From an uncultured Eubacteriales bacterium (lineage in GTDB: Bacteria; Bacillota; Clostridia; Oscillospirales; Acutalibacteraceae): 64,000 bases of DNA. Below, one piece after another: positions 49,473 to 58,860 of the stretch. The notes below the pieces were generated by a model that did no database searches, was not told the origin of the DNA, and saw only the letters and a program-made list of their open reading frames with translations. The position numbers and the translations under genes are program-made. Location of the stretch: contig CAKTVV010000005.1 in NCBI GenBank assembly GCA_934630515.1, positions 1-64,000 of the forward strand. Reading direction: 5' to 3'. How positions within the stretch are numbered: the stretch's first letter is position 1; every line of letters starts with the position of its first letter.

Positions 49473-52100
49473 ATGATCTGGCATAGTCATACAGCGGAGG
49501 ACGCATTGCAGGAGCTGCACAGCGACCGGCAGACCGGTCTCACCGGCGAGGAGGTTGCCCGGCGGCTGGAGGAATACGGCGCCAACCGGCTGGAGGAGGG
49601 AAAGCCGGTCAGCCTGTTCCGGCGATTTCTGGGGCAGCTGAAGGATGGCATGGTGATCATCCTGATGATCGCCGCCGCCGTATCGCTGGCGGTATGTCTG
49701 TACGACCATTTCATTAACGGGCAGCCCGCCGACTGGGTCGATCCGGTGGTGATCGTCGCCATCGTGCTGCTCAATGCCGTGCTGGGGGCGGTGCAGGAGA
49801 GCCGGGCGGAGGCGGCGCTGGCGGCGCTGCGGGATCTGTCGGCGCCCACCGCTCGGGTGCGGCGGGATGGGACGGTCACCACCGTCCCGGCAGATACACT
49901 GGTGCCGGGAGATGTGGTGGAGCTGGAGGCGGGCGATCTGGTGCCGGCGGATTGCCGGCTGCTGGAGGCACATACGCTGCGCTGCAACGAATCTGCCCTT
50001 ACCGGGGAGAGCGTTCCGGCGGAAAAGGCCGCCAGCCCGGTGTATGAAGACATTACGGTGCTGGCAGACCGCACCAATATGCTGTATGCCGGCTGCGCCA
50101 TCACCAACGGCAAGGCGCTGGGCTTGGTGGTCGCCACCGGAATGCAGTCGGAGATGGGGCATGTGGCGTCGCTGCTCAAGGGCGAGGACGAGGGCGCTAC
50201 GCCCTTGCAGCGGAATATGGCGCAGCTGAGCAAATATCTGGGGCTGGGTGCGCTGGCGGTGTGCGGTATCATCTTCGTGGTGGGGCTGTGCTTTAAGCTG
50301 CCGCTTCTTTCCATGTTTATGACCGCCGTGTCGCTGGCGGTGGCGGCGATCCCGGAGGGACTGCCCGCTATCGTCACCATCGTGCTGGCGCTGGGGGTGC
50401 AGCGCATGGTGGAAAAGCAAGCCATCATCCGCCGCCTGCCGGCGGTGGAGACGCTGGGCTGCGCGTCGGTCATCTGCTCGGATAAGACCGGCACCCTTAC
50501 CCAGAACCGGATGACTTTGCGGCAGGTGTTCTGCGGGCACCGGCTGGCAGACCCGGAGACGGAGAGCGATGAGGGCGTATTCAATATGCTGCAGATGGCG
50601 GCACTGTGCACCGATGCAGTGGTGACCCGGCAGGGGGAGCAGACGGTGGAGATCGGCGATCCCACCGAGACGGCGATCCTTGTCTGGCTGGAGCAGCACG
50701 GTGTGAAAAAGGACGAGCTGCTGCGGGATATGCCCCTGCTGGGGGAGCTTCCCTTTGACTCGGAGCGCAAGCGAATGACCACCGTCCACCGGGCGGGGGA
50801 GCAGACGCTGGTGATCGTCAAGGGGGCGCCGGAGCTGCTGTTTCCTCTGTGCGTGCGGGGGGATCTGCAGGCGGCAGCGGCTGCTAACACCCAGATGGCG
50901 GAGGATGCCCTGCGGGTGCTGGCGATCGCCTATAAGCTGCTGGATACGCCCCCGGCGGAGCTGCTGCCGGAGGAGCTGGAGTGCGATCTGACGCTGGCGG
51001 GGCTGGTGGGGCTCATCGACCCGCCTCGCCCGGAGGTGCGGCAGGCGGTGGCGCAATGCGATACCGCCGGTATCCGCACGGTGATGATCACCGGCGATAA
51101 TGTGGTGACCGCCTCCGCCATTGCCCGGGAGCTGGGCATTCTCCACGAGGGGGAGGAAGCCCTCACCGGGGCGCAGCTGGCGGCGCTGCCGGAGGAGGAG
51201 CTGGAGGAAAATATCGAGCGCTACCGGGTGTATGCCCGGGTGACTCCGGCGGATAAGATTCGCATCGTCAAGGCGTGGCAGAGCCGGGGGCGGGTGGTCG
51301 CCATGACCGGCGACGGCATCAACGATGCCCCGGCGCTGAAGGCGGCGGACATCGGCTGCGCCATGGGCATCACCGGCACGGATGTGGCTAAGGGCGCCGC
51401 CGATATGACCCTCATGGACGACAATTTCTCTACCATCGTCGCCGCCGTGCGGGAGGGACGGGGGATCTACGACAATATCCGCAAGGCGGTGCGGTTCCTG
51501 CTGTCCTGTAATCTGGGAGAGATTGCTACCGTATTCGTAGCTATGCTCCTGTGGCGGGAGAGTCCGCTGCTGCCCATCCAGCTGCTGTGGCTGAATCTGA
51601 TCACCGACAGCCTGCCGGCGCTGGCGCTGGGGCTGGAGCCGGTGGAGCTGGATGTAATGAAGCGGTCGCCCCGTGACCCGGACGCACCGCTTCTGTCCCG
51701 CCGTGGGTGGGTGGCGACGGCCCTGCAGGGAGGAATGTTCGCTCTCATTACGCTGATCGCCTATTTTGTCGGCTCCCGGGTGTGGGGTCAAGTGGAGCTG
51801 GGAGAAACCATGGCATTTGCCGTGCTGTCCCTCTCGCAGCTGGTGCACGCCTTTAATATGCGTTCCACCCACTCTCTTTTCCGGGTGGGCTTTGGATCTA
51901 ACCGTCCGATGCTGGGTGCCTTCGGCGTGTCGCTGCTGCTGATGCTGGCGGTGCTACTCATTCCCGGCGTGCAGGGCGTATTCTCGGTGGTGGCGATGGG
52001 CGCCCGGGCATGGGGGCTGGTGGCAGGCTTGTCGCTGGCACCGTTGCCGGTCATGGAGCTGGCTAAGCTCATCCGGCGGCTGAGCCACGGCGAGGAATAA
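49473..52100 (+). CDS. Calcium-type P-type ATPase
   Basis: 875 residues. The N-terminal cation_ATPase_N part (LTGEEVARRLEEYGANRLEE), membrane helices, the actuator motif ALTGESVPAEKA, the phosphorylation site SDKTGTLTQNRM near 345, the nucleotide site LGELPFDSERKRMTTVH, hinge TGDGINDAPALKAADIGCAM near 613, and the C-terminal Cation_ATPase_C helices are all present. The membrane residues VAAIPEGLPAIVTI suggest a calcium/magnesium-type pump (SERCA/PMCA group). It moves cations out of the cytosol using ATP. Confidence 0.92.
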   Translation: MIWHSHTAEDALQELHSDRQTGLTGEEVARRLEEYGANRLEEGKPVSLFRRFLGQLKDGMVIILMIAAAVSLAVCLYDHFINGQPADWVDPVVIVAIVLLNAVLGAVQESRAEAALAALRDLSAPTARVRRDGTVTTVPADTLVPGDVVELEAGDLVPADCRLLEAHTLRCNESALTGESVPAEKAASPVYEDITVLADRTNMLYAGCAITNGKALGLVVATGMQSEMGHVASLLKGEDEGATPLQRNMAQLSKYLGLGALAVCGIIFVVGLCFKLPLLSMFMTAVSLAVAAIPEGLPAIVTIVLALGVQRMVEKQAIIRRLPAVETLGCASVICSDKTGTLTQNRMTLRQVFCGHRLADPETESDEGVFNMLQMAALCTDAVVTRQGEQTVEIGDPTETAILVWLEQHGVKKDELLRDMPLLGELPFDSERKRMTTVHRAGEQTLVIVKGAPELLFPLCVRGDLQAAAAANTQMAEDALRVLAIAYKLLDTPPAELLPEELECDLTLAGLVGLIDPPRPEVRQAVAQCDTAGIRTVMITGDNVVTASAIARELGILHEGEEALTGAQLAALPEEELEENIERYRVYARVTPADKIRIVKAWQSRGRVVAMTGDGINDAPALKAADIGCAMGITGTDVAKGAADMTLMDDNFSTIVAAVREGRGIYDNIRKAVRFLLSCNLGEIATVFVAMLLWRESPLLPIQLLWLNLITDSLPALALGLEPVELDVMKRSPRDPDAPLLSRRGWVATALQGGMFALITLIAYFVGSRVWGQVELGETMAFAVLSLSQLVHAFNMRSTHSLFRVGFGSNRPMLGAFGVSLLLMLAVLLIPGVQGVFSVVAMGARAWGLVAGLSLAPLPVMELAKLIRRLSHGEE

Positions 52101-52129
52101 GAATTCCGCAAGAAAGGACTGAAAATAGC

Positions 52130-53659
52130 GTGTTTGCCAGCTTAAAGAGCATGGGTCTGCGGGGCATCGACGGCTTCATGGTGGACGTGGAGGCGGATCT
52201 GTCTCAAGGTCTGCCCGGCTTTGACGTGGTGGGTCTGCCGGATGCGGCGGTGCGGGAATCCCGGGACCGGGTGCGGGCGGCGCTGAAAAACGCCGGCTTC
52301 ACCTACCCCGTCAGCCGCATCACCGTCAATCTGGCACCCGCCGATGTGAAAAAAGAGGGCTCGGTCTACGATCTGCCGCTGCTGCTGGCGCTGCTGACCG
52401 CCAGCGGGCAGCTGCGGGCGGCGCTGGACGGCTCGGCATTCATCGGTGAGCTGTCGCTGCAGGGGTTGGTACGCCCGGTGCGGGGGGTGCTGCCTATGGT
52501 GATCGCAGCCCGGGATGCCGGGATCCGTCGGGTGTATGTTCCGGCGGAGAACGGTGCAGAGGCGTCGGTGGTGGATGATCTGGAGATCTATCCGGTGGAG
52601 ACGGTGGCGGGGCTGCTGGAGCATCTCACCGGGGCGGCTCCCATGACGCCGCTGCAGCCCGCCGATCCGGAGTCGGAGATGCTGCCGCTGCAGGCGGATT
52701 TTGCCGATGTGATGGGGCAGGAGACCGCCCGGCGTGCGATGGAGATCGCCGCCGCCGGCTCTCACAATATTCTGCTCATCGGTCCGCCCGGCTCCGGCAA
52801 GAGTATGCTGGCAAAACGGCTGCCCTCCATCCTGCCGGATATGACCCGGGAGGAGGCGCTGGAATGTACGAAAATTCACTCCATCGCCGGGGTGCTGCCC
52901 GGCGGCGTGGGGCTGCTGACCCATCGGCCATTTCGTGCGCCCCATCATAATATCTCCCCTCAGGGGCTGGCAGGCGGCGGGGTGACGCCCCGCCCCGGCG
53001 AGGTGTCGCTGGCGCATAACGGGGTGCTGTTTCTGGACGAGCTGCCGGAATTCTCCCGCACCTCCATGGAGTGCCTGCGGCAGCCCCTGGAGGACAGTCG
53101 GGTGACCATCTCCCGGGTGAGTGCGTCCCTGTCCTATCCCTGCTCCATCATGCTGGTGGCGGCGATGAACCCCTGTCCCTGCGGCTATTACGGGCATCCC
53201 ACCCGCCCCTGCACCTGTTCGCCCCAGGCGGTGCAGCGGTATCTCAGCAAGGTGTCCGGGCCGCTGCTGGATCGCATCGACCTGCATATCGAGGTGCCGC
53301 CGGTGGAATACGATCAGCTGGCGTCCGGACAAAAGGGCGAATCCTCCGCCGCCATCCGGCAGCGGGTGAACGCCGCCCGGGACATCCAGCGGCAGCGCTT
53401 TGCCGACACCGGTATCACCAGCAACGCCCGGATCCCTACCAGTCGGCTGCGGGAGCTCTGCCCTCTCACCGATGGCGCCGGCACGCTGCTGCGGGGGGCG
53501 TTTGAGCATCTGGGGCTGTCCGCCCGTGCCTATGACCGGCTGCTGAAGGTGGCCCGTACCATTGCCGATCTGGACGGCTCGGAGGTGATCGACACGCCCC
53601 ATATCGCCGAGGCGGTGCAATACCGCAGCTTAGACCGGAAATATTGGCAGACGAGGTAA
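52130..53659 (+). CDS. comM: YifB/ComM family AAA+ protein
   Basis: 509 residues from GTG 52130. The N-terminal ChlI-type domain begins MFASLKSMGLRGIDGFMVDV. The AAA core has Walker A GPPGSGKSMLAKRLPSIL near 220 and Walker B GVLFLDELPEF near 300, with the magnesium-chelatase-like C-terminal part. A cysteine cluster CPCGYYGHPTRPCTC sits near 350. Members act as branch-migration helicases in natural transformation or recombination. Followed by uvrC four bases later. Confidence 0.9.
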   Translation: MFASLKSMGLRGIDGFMVDVEADLSQGLPGFDVVGLPDAAVRESRDRVRAALKNAGFTYPVSRITVNLAPADVKKEGSVYDLPLLLALLTASGQLRAALDGSAFIGELSLQGLVRPVRGVLPMVIAARDAGIRRVYVPAENGAEASVVDDLEIYPVETVAGLLEHLTGAAPMTPLQPADPESEMLPLQADFADVMGQETARRAMEIAAAGSHNILLIGPPGSGKSMLAKRLPSILPDMTREEALECTKIHSIAGVLPGGVGLLTHRPFRAPHHNISPQGLAGGGVTPRPGEVSLAHNGVLFLDELPEFSRTSMECLRQPLEDSRVTISRVSASLSYPCSIMLVAAMNPCPCGYYGHPTRPCTCSPQAVQRYLSKVSGPLLDRIDLHIEVPPVEYDQLASGQKGESSAAIRQRVNAARDIQRQRFADTGITSNARIPTSRLRELCPLTDGAGTLLRGAFEHLGLSARAYDRLLKVARTIADLDGSEVIDTPHIAEAVQYRSLDRKYWQTR

Positions 53660-53663
53660 TGCT

Positions 53664-55523
53664 ATGATCCAACCCCAACTGCAAGCCCTGCGGCAGCAGG
53701 CGATGGCGCTGCCTCTGCAGCCCGGCGTATATATTATGAAGGATGCCGCCGATCGCATTATTTATATCGGCAAGGCAAAAAAACTGAAAAATCGGGTGAG
53801 CCAGTATTTCGGCTCGGATACCAACCACACCGAAAAGGTGCGCCAGATGGTGGCGCATGTGGATCATTTTGACTATATCGTAGTGGGCAGCGAGTTTGAG
53901 GCGCTGGTGCTGGAGTGTTCTCTCATCAAGCAGCACCGTCCCAAATATAACATTCTGCTGAAGGATGACAAGGGCTATCACTATGTCCGGGTATCGCCGC
54001 CGCCCTATTCCCGCCTGAGCGTGACCCATCAAAAGGCGGAGGACGGCGCCCGGTATATCGGTCCCTATATGAGCAGCTACGCCGTTAAGCAGGCGGTGGA
54101 CGAGGCAAACCGGGTGTTCGCTCTGTCCGCCTGCGCCCGGACGCTGAGCTATGGCAAGGCGGGGGCGGCGCGCCCCTGCCTGAACCATCATATCGGGCAG
54201 TGCTGCGCTCCCTGCTCCGGGCGGGTGCCGCCCGCTGCCTATCAGGAGCGGGTGGAGGGCGCCATCGAGCTGCTGACCCGGGGCAGCGCCGAGACTATGA
54301 CGGCGCTGCAGAGCCGCATGGAGGAGGCGGCGGAGCGGCTGGATTTCGAGCAGGCGGCACGGCTGCGGGATCGTATCCGCTCCATCAAAAAGCTGGGGGA
54401 CAAGCAGAAGGTGGTGCTGTCGAAAATCCCCCGGCAGGATGTGATCGCCTTGGCGCAGGGCAGCGGCAAGGCATGCTTCGAGGTGTTCCGGTTCGAGGGC
54501 GGACGGCTGACGGACCGGGAGCATTTCCTGCTGGAGCCCCAAGAGGATCCGGCGGCGGCCCGGCAGGAGTTTTTGCAGCAATACTATTCCATGCGGGAGC
54601 GGGTGCCGCCCCGTATTACGCTGGATGGAGAGACGGAGGACACCGAGCTGCTGGAGCAATGGCTGTCGGACAAGGCGGGGCGGCGGGTGCATATCGTCCA
54701 GCCCCAGATCGGAGAGCAGGCGCAGCTCGTCGAGATGTGCCGCAGCAATGCCGCCGAGCGCATCGCCCAGCAGGTGGGGATGACCGGGCGGGAGAGCGCA
54801 GCGCTGGAGGACATCCGGGCGCTGCTGGATCTGCCCGCCACCCCCCGGTATATCGAATGCTACGATATCTCCAACACCAACGGCAGCGAGAATGTGGCGG
54901 GCATGGTGGTGTTTGAGGACGGCAAGCCCCTGCGCAGCGCCTATCGCAAATTTAAGATCAAAACGGTGGTGGGGCAGGACGATTACGGCTCCATGCAGGA
55001 GGTGCTGACCCGGCGGCTGGACGAATATATAGCCGGACAGGAGCAGGGGAAGACCGCCGGCTTTGCCCGTAAGCCTGACCTGATCCTGCTGGATGGCGGC
55101 GAGGGGCATGTGGCGACGGTCAAGCCGGTCATCGACCGCTACGGACTGGGGATTCCGGTGTTTGGGCTGGTGAAGGACGACCACCACCGCACCCGGGCGA
55201 TCGCCCTCTCCGGCGGCGAAATTGCCATCCAGCAGAAGCGGGCGGCATACACCCTCCTGTCCACCATACAGGAGGAGGTACACCGGTTCGCCATCACCTT
55301 CCACCGGCAGCAGCGGAAGAAGAACAGCATTTCCTCCTCGCTGCTGGGGATCGACGGCATCGGTCCCACCCGGGCCAAGGAGCTGCTGCGGCGGTTCGGC
55401 TCACTGAAAAATATCCGGCAGGCGTCGATGGAGGAACTGCTGTCGGTCAAGGGGATGACCCGCCCGGCGGCGGAGGCGCTGCAGCGGGCATTGGGGACGG
55501 AAACGTCCCCGCAAGACGAATGA
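53664..55523 (+). CDS. uvrC: UvrABC excinuclease subunit C
   Basis: 619 residues. GIY-YIG nuclease at about 10-95 (LQPGVYIMKDAADRIIYIGK), UVR motif near 212 (FEQAARLRDRIRSI), RNase H-like nuclease core (ECYDISNTNGSENVAGMVVF and ILLDGGEGHVATV) and a helix-hairpin-helix end (GIDGIGPTRAKELLRRFGS). It makes both incisions during nucleotide excision repair. The cysteine set CARTLSYGKAGAARPCLNHH near 162 fits the usual iron-sulfur or zinc site. Full length. Confidence 0.95.
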   Translation: MIQPQLQALRQQAMALPLQPGVYIMKDAADRIIYIGKAKKLKNRVSQYFGSDTNHTEKVRQMVAHVDHFDYIVVGSEFEALVLECSLIKQHRPKYNILLKDDKGYHYVRVSPPPYSRLSVTHQKAEDGARYIGPYMSSYAVKQAVDEANRVFALSACARTLSYGKAGAARPCLNHHIGQCCAPCSGRVPPAAYQERVEGAIELLTRGSAETMTALQSRMEEAAERLDFEQAARLRDRIRSIKKLGDKQKVVLSKIPRQDVIALAQGSGKACFEVFRFEGGRLTDREHFLLEPQEDPAAARQEFLQQYYSMRERVPPRITLDGETEDTELLEQWLSDKAGRRVHIVQPQIGEQAQLVEMCRSNAAERIAQQVGMTGRESAALEDIRALLDLPATPRYIECYDISNTNGSENVAGMVVFEDGKPLRSAYRKFKIKTVVGQDDYGSMQEVLTRRLDEYIAGQEQGKTAGFARKPDLILLDGGEGHVATVKPVIDRYGLGIPVFGLVKDDHHRTRAIALSGGEIAIQQKRAAYTLLSTIQEEVHRFAITFHRQQRKKNSISSSLLGIDGIGPTRAKELLRRFGSLKNIRQASMEELLSVKGMTRPAAEALQRALGTETSPQDE

Positions 55524-55541
55524 AAAGGACGGAATGAGCGG

Positions 55542-56048
55542 ATGGATAAAAACATTATTCTCATCGGAATGCCCTCCAGCGGCAAAAGCACCTTAGGACG
55601 GCGGCTGGCGGGGCGGCTGGGCTATACCTTTCTGGATACCGACGAGGTGATCAAGCAGCAGAACGGCTGCACCCTGCAGAACATCATCGACCGGGAGGGG
55701 CTGGATGCCTTCCGGCTGCGGGAGCGGCAGGCGGTGCTGTCGGTGACGGGGGAAAAGCAGGTGATCGCCACCGGCGGCAGCGTGATTTACGATGTCCCCA
55801 CCATGGAGCATTTACAGGCGCTGGGCACGGTGGTGTATCTGGATATTTCCTTCCCCACGCTGCAAAAGCGCATCGGTGACCCCCGGGTGCGGGGGGTGGC
55901 GATCCCGGAGGGATTCACGTTCCGGGATCTCTACGACCAGCGGGTGCCGCTGTATCGGCAGTATGCTGCCGTGACGGTGCCTCAGGCAGAGAACGAGCCG
56001 GTATCCCGCACACTGGAAAAGCTGCTGGCGGCGCTGGATGAGCCGTAA
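55542..56048 (+). CDS. aroK: Shikimate kinase
   Basis: 168 residues. Walker A GMPSSGKSTLGRRLAGRLG at 8-26, substrate residues DTDEVIKQQNG near 33 and GGS at about 78. It phosphorylates shikimate in the aromatic amino-acid pathway. Starts 18 bases after uvrC. The other aro genes are not in this window. Confidence 0.9.
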   Translation: MDKNIILIGMPSSGKSTLGRRLAGRLGYTFLDTDEVIKQQNGCTLQNIIDREGLDAFRLRERQAVLSVTGEKQVIATGGSVIYDVPTMEHLQALGTVVYLDISFPTLQKRIGDPRVRGVAIPEGFTFRDLYDQRVPLYRQYAAVTVPQAENEPVSRTLEKLLAALDEP

Positions 56049-56104
56049 CGGGCGGCGCAAGGCTTGACGTGCGGCATTGTGCGGCCGCCGGAAATCGGTA
56101 CCAT

Positions 56105-56150
56105 AAAATCCCCCTCTCCCGCATATAGATACCGGGAAAGGGGGATTTTT
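56105..56150 (+). terminator. Strong hairpin that also covers the cwlD ribosome site
   Basis: AAAATCCCCCTCTCCCG pairs with CGGGAAAGGGGGATTTT over about 16 bp, then TTTTCC. The right arm holds the AAAGGGGG that would serve as the cwlD ribosome site, three bases before ATG 56153. It is a terminator for the aroK transcript and a potential switch for cwlD. Confidence 0.75.
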
Positions 56151-56152
56151 CC

Positions 56153-56734
56153 ATGCCGACAAAAATCTATATTGATCAGGGACATAACCCGGAGGGAATC
56201 AACGCCGGGGCGGAGGGCTTCGGCTACCGGGAGCAGGATATCACCTATGCCGTGGGCATCTATCTGCGGGATATTCTGCTGGAGGACGGGCGCTTTGAGG
56301 TGCGCAATTCCCGCAACACGCCGGAGGAATCGCTGGGCACCTCCAACGCCACCAGCTTAGCCGCCCGGGTGCGGGGTGCCAACGAGTGGGGAGCAGATTA
56401 TTTCATCAGCATCCACTGCAACGCCAGCGAGAACCCCGCCGCCAACGGCTCGGAGGTGTATGTGTACCGGCAGGGGTCGGTGGCGGCGGCGCTGGCGCAG
56501 CAGGTGCTGGAGGCGATCGTCGCCCGGCTGGGGACGAAGAATAACGGGGTGCGGGTGAACCCGTCCCTCTATGTGCTGCGCCGCACCCGGATGCCCGCCA
56601 TTCTGGTGGAGCTGGCGTATATCACCAACGAGGAGGATGTGCAAAAGCTGGTGAATGACCAATATGCCTTTGCCTACGCCATCTATGAGGGGCTGTGCCG
56701 GTATCTGGGGCTGACCCCCACCGTGGGTGCATAA
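56153..56734 (+). CDS. N-acetylmuramoyl-L-alanine amidase, CwlD-like
   Basis: 193 residues, no signal peptide. The Amidase_3 zinc ligands are His in IDQGHNPEG near 10, Glu in YREQDITY near 26 and His in FISIHCNASENPAANG near 88. The catalytic Glu is in PAILVELAYITNEED near 155. CwlD proteins act in spore-cortex muramic-lactam formation in Bacillota. The lack of an export signal is typical for short mobile-element-like amidases too, so the spore role is a guess. Confidence 0.8.
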   Translation: MPTKIYIDQGHNPEGINAGAEGFGYREQDITYAVGIYLRDILLEDGRFEVRNSRNTPEESLGTSNATSLAARVRGANEWGADYFISIHCNASENPAANGSEVYVYRQGSVAAALAQQVLEAIVARLGTKNNGVRVNPSLYVLRRTRMPAILVELAYITNEEDVQKLVNDQYAFAYAIYEGLCRYLGLTPTVGA

Positions 56735-56823
56735 GGCGCACCGGCGGTGCCGGCGGTACGCCTTTGGAGAATGAAAATAGCCGGGTTTCGCCATTTTTTG
56801 GGAGCGCTTTCCGAGAACAGCAA

Positions 56824-56856
56824 ACCCCCGTTGTCCCTAGCGGGACAACGGGGGGT
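56824..56856. terminator. Hairpin after cwlD
   Basis: ACCCCCGTTGTCCC and GGGACAACGGGGGG form a perfect 13-bp stem with a four-base loop. No long T-run follows. Confidence 0.6.
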
Positions 56857-56905
56857 CCATATTTTTACCCGATGGCTTTGTCTAAATGAAACGACGGAAT
56901 AAGCC

Positions 56906-56942
56906 AAGCCCCCGCAGATGCAGCGCATCAGCGGGGGCTTTC
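56906..56942. terminator. Bidirectional hairpin between cwlD and the XRE gene
   Basis: AAGCCCCCGC (56906-56915) with GCGGGGGCTT, plus an inner GATGC/GCATC. On the plus strand TT follows; on the minus strand it overlaps the XRE stop. It separates two convergent genes. Confidence 0.65.
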
Positions 56943-57263
56943 TGTCGTTTTGCGGTGCAGGCAATGCACCAGCGATTCCACCAGAGCGTATTCGTCCTTC
57001 GGGAGCTGGGAAAGCTCCCGCTCCAGAGCGGTCAGCGTCTCCGGCTCCCGTGCGCCGGTCAGCAGATAGTTGGGGGAGACCTCCAGCACACGGCAGAGGT
57101 TCACCAGATTTTCCGGGCGAATGGCTTTTTTCCCCAGCTCAAAGCAGGAAACGGATTGCAGACTCAGCCCCATACGCTCGGCGACGGTCTCCTGCGTCAG
57201 CCGCAGCTCCTTGCGCCGTGCGGCAATGCGTTTTCCCATATCGGTCAGCAGCGAATCGCTCAT
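56928..57263 (-). CDS. XRE-family regulator
   Basis: 111 residues. HTH domain at about 9-66: GKRIAARRKELRLTQETVAE, then SLQSVSCFELGKKAIRPENL and LEVSPNYLLTG. A helical tail (LERELSQLPKDEYALVESLV) may mediate dimers. Divergent from the secreted protein at 57396, which it may control through the AT-rich gap. Confidence 0.85.
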   Translation of the reverse strand: MSDSLLTDMGKRIAARRKELRLTQETVAERMGLSLQSVSCFELGKKAIRPENLVNLCRVLEVSPNYLLTGAREPETLTALERELSQLPKDEYALVESLVHCLHRKTTESPR

Positions 57264-57334
57264 AGGTGCGCCTCCTTTTTATAACTATTATATAAATTAT
57301 TTTAATTATTATAATCAACCAAAGAAATAATATC

Positions 57335-57363
57335 TTGACAAATTGAAACCATAGTGTTATTTT
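57335..57363 (+). promoter_or_regulatory. Promoter of the secreted protein gene
   Basis: TTGACA (57335-57340), 17 bp and TATTTT (57358-57363) within a very AT-rich 125-bp gap. The ATG at 57396 follows with GGGG eight bases upstream. Confidence 0.65.
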
Positions 57364-57395
57364 ATAAGTGCAATTTTGCGAAAGGGGTAATGAAA

Positions 57396-58850
57396 ATGAA
57401 AAAATGGATGGCAGTAATTTTGGCGGCGGCGTGTTTCTGCTCGATGCTGGTGAGCGGCACACTGTCCGTCGGAGCAGAAACAACCGGACGGAACTGGACA
57501 GCAGCATTGGATGATATGGTTTGGCACCAATCCTTTGGACACTTTGTGGGTACAGACATGGATACACTTAATCTTTGGGGCGTTATCACCCGGTGGACGC
57601 TGATGAATTATGAGGAATGTACCGAAGAAGGAACGGATTATGTCTGCGGCAACTGGGATGGAAAGACGTTTACGGGGAACGTAACAAATTGTTGGACGGT
57701 GAAAGTTCCAGCTGACAAGTTTGATGAGTATGTAAAGAAGTGCACACCATACAAAGGCGATTACCGCCAAGCGGTGATTGCTTTTCAGGAGAAAAGGACT
57801 GAAAGGGAGCCTGACTATATGGCGGATGGAGAACTGCTATATATCGAGTCTATGAATGCATACCTAATTGATGACATAGATAGAAAAGGAGGATATGATG
57901 AGCGTATTTTCAGAATGGGCTATACGCAGAATGATGATGCAACTTATACCGTATACTATCAAGGAGGGGAAGTTCTCTGGCTGGGGCAATGGATAGACGG
58001 GCAAGAGTATAACACGCTTGACCAATATGACTCAATTACAAATGGCGAAAATGTGTTTGGGTATGATTGTGAGTATATCCGGTATCCCATCGACGAATTT
58101 AAGGAATTGCTGAAAACCAATCGTTCCTATATGGAGAAAAACTATTTTTATAAACAGCTTTATGTCTGGCGTGCGGGGGACTATTGCAAGGTGACGATCC
58201 GGGAAAATGACGGCTGTGTGCAGATTCTCGGCATGGAAGCGACGGATCACCTGCCGGACGATATGATCGAGACGGCAAACCGACCGCGGGAAAGAAAGAT
58301 CACCTATGAGCTGTGCGAGGGCGTCCGGGTGGACGGCGGTAAGGCGTTCCCGGAGGGGGCGACCGTCCGGGTGGCACCGGTGGAGGACCCGAACACGCTG
58401 ACAGCCGTCAATCAGGCGCTGGTTTCCGTGGCTGCCGGGGACAACACGGCAGTCTATGCGATCGAGGCGCTGCTGGACGGACAGCCGCTGCAGCCGTTCG
58501 GCGGGGTGACGGTCACCTTTTCGCTGCCGTCCTCTTGGACGGCGGAGGGGCTGAAGCTGTACTACGTTGCCGACGACGGCACCACGGAGGCGATCCCCGT
58601 CACGGTGGACCCGACGGCGAAAACCGTGACCGCTACCCTGACCCATTTCAGCACCTATGCGCTGTGCCATACCGCTGCCGCCGGCGGAGCGGGTTCCTCG
58701 GATGGCAGCACCGGCGGCGCAGCCGACCGCACCCCTGCCGTGCCGACGGGGGTATCCGACCGGGTGACGGCGGTGTGCGGGGCGGCCGTGCTGCTGTCGC
58801 TGGCGGCGCTGGCTGCGGTCATGGCCGGGAAGAAACGGCGGGCACAGTGA
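57396..58850 (+). CDS. Secreted/surface protein with C-terminal membrane anchor
   Basis: About 484 residues. Signal peptide (WMAVILAAACFCSMLVSGTL), then a 260-residue domain of unknown type rich in Tyr and Asp. From about 310 a beta-sandwich region begins (PEGATVRVAPVEDPNTLTAV, VYAIEALLDGQPLQPFGGVT, GLKLYYVADDGTTEAIPVTV, VTATLTHFSTYALC), seen in many Clostridia surface proteins. A Gly/Ser linker and a hydrophobic tail with KKRRAQ end it; no LPXTG is visible. Base use is AT-rich up to about 58,190 and GC-rich after it, so the front half may be acquired. Confidence 0.75.
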   Translation: MKKWMAVILAAACFCSMLVSGTLSVGAETTGRNWTAALDDMVWHQSFGHFVGTDMDTLNLWGVITRWTLMNYEECTEEGTDYVCGNWDGKTFTGNVTNCWTVKVPADKFDEYVKKCTPYKGDYRQAVIAFQEKRTEREPDYMADGELLYIESMNAYLIDDIDRKGGYDERIFRMGYTQNDDATYTVYYQGGEVLWLGQWIDGQEYNTLDQYDSITNGENVFGYDCEYIRYPIDEFKELLKTNRSYMEKNYFYKQLYVWRAGDYCKVTIRENDGCVQILGMEATDHLPDDMIETANRPRERKITYELCEGVRVDGGKAFPEGATVRVAPVEDPNTLTAVNQALVSVAAGDNTAVYAIEALLDGQPLQPFGGVTVTFSLPSSWTAEGLKLYYVADDGTTEAIPVTVDPTAKTVTATLTHFSTYALCHTAAAGGAGSSDGSTGGAADRTPAVPTGVSDRVTAVCGAAVLLSLAALAAVMAGKKRRAQ

Positions 58851-58860
58851 GGGAATGGCT

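Noticed and set aside
49446..51872. An 808-residue minus-strand open frame opposite the P-type ATPase.
   Set aside because: Same GC-driven antisense effect; the plus-strand ATPase has all catalytic motifs.
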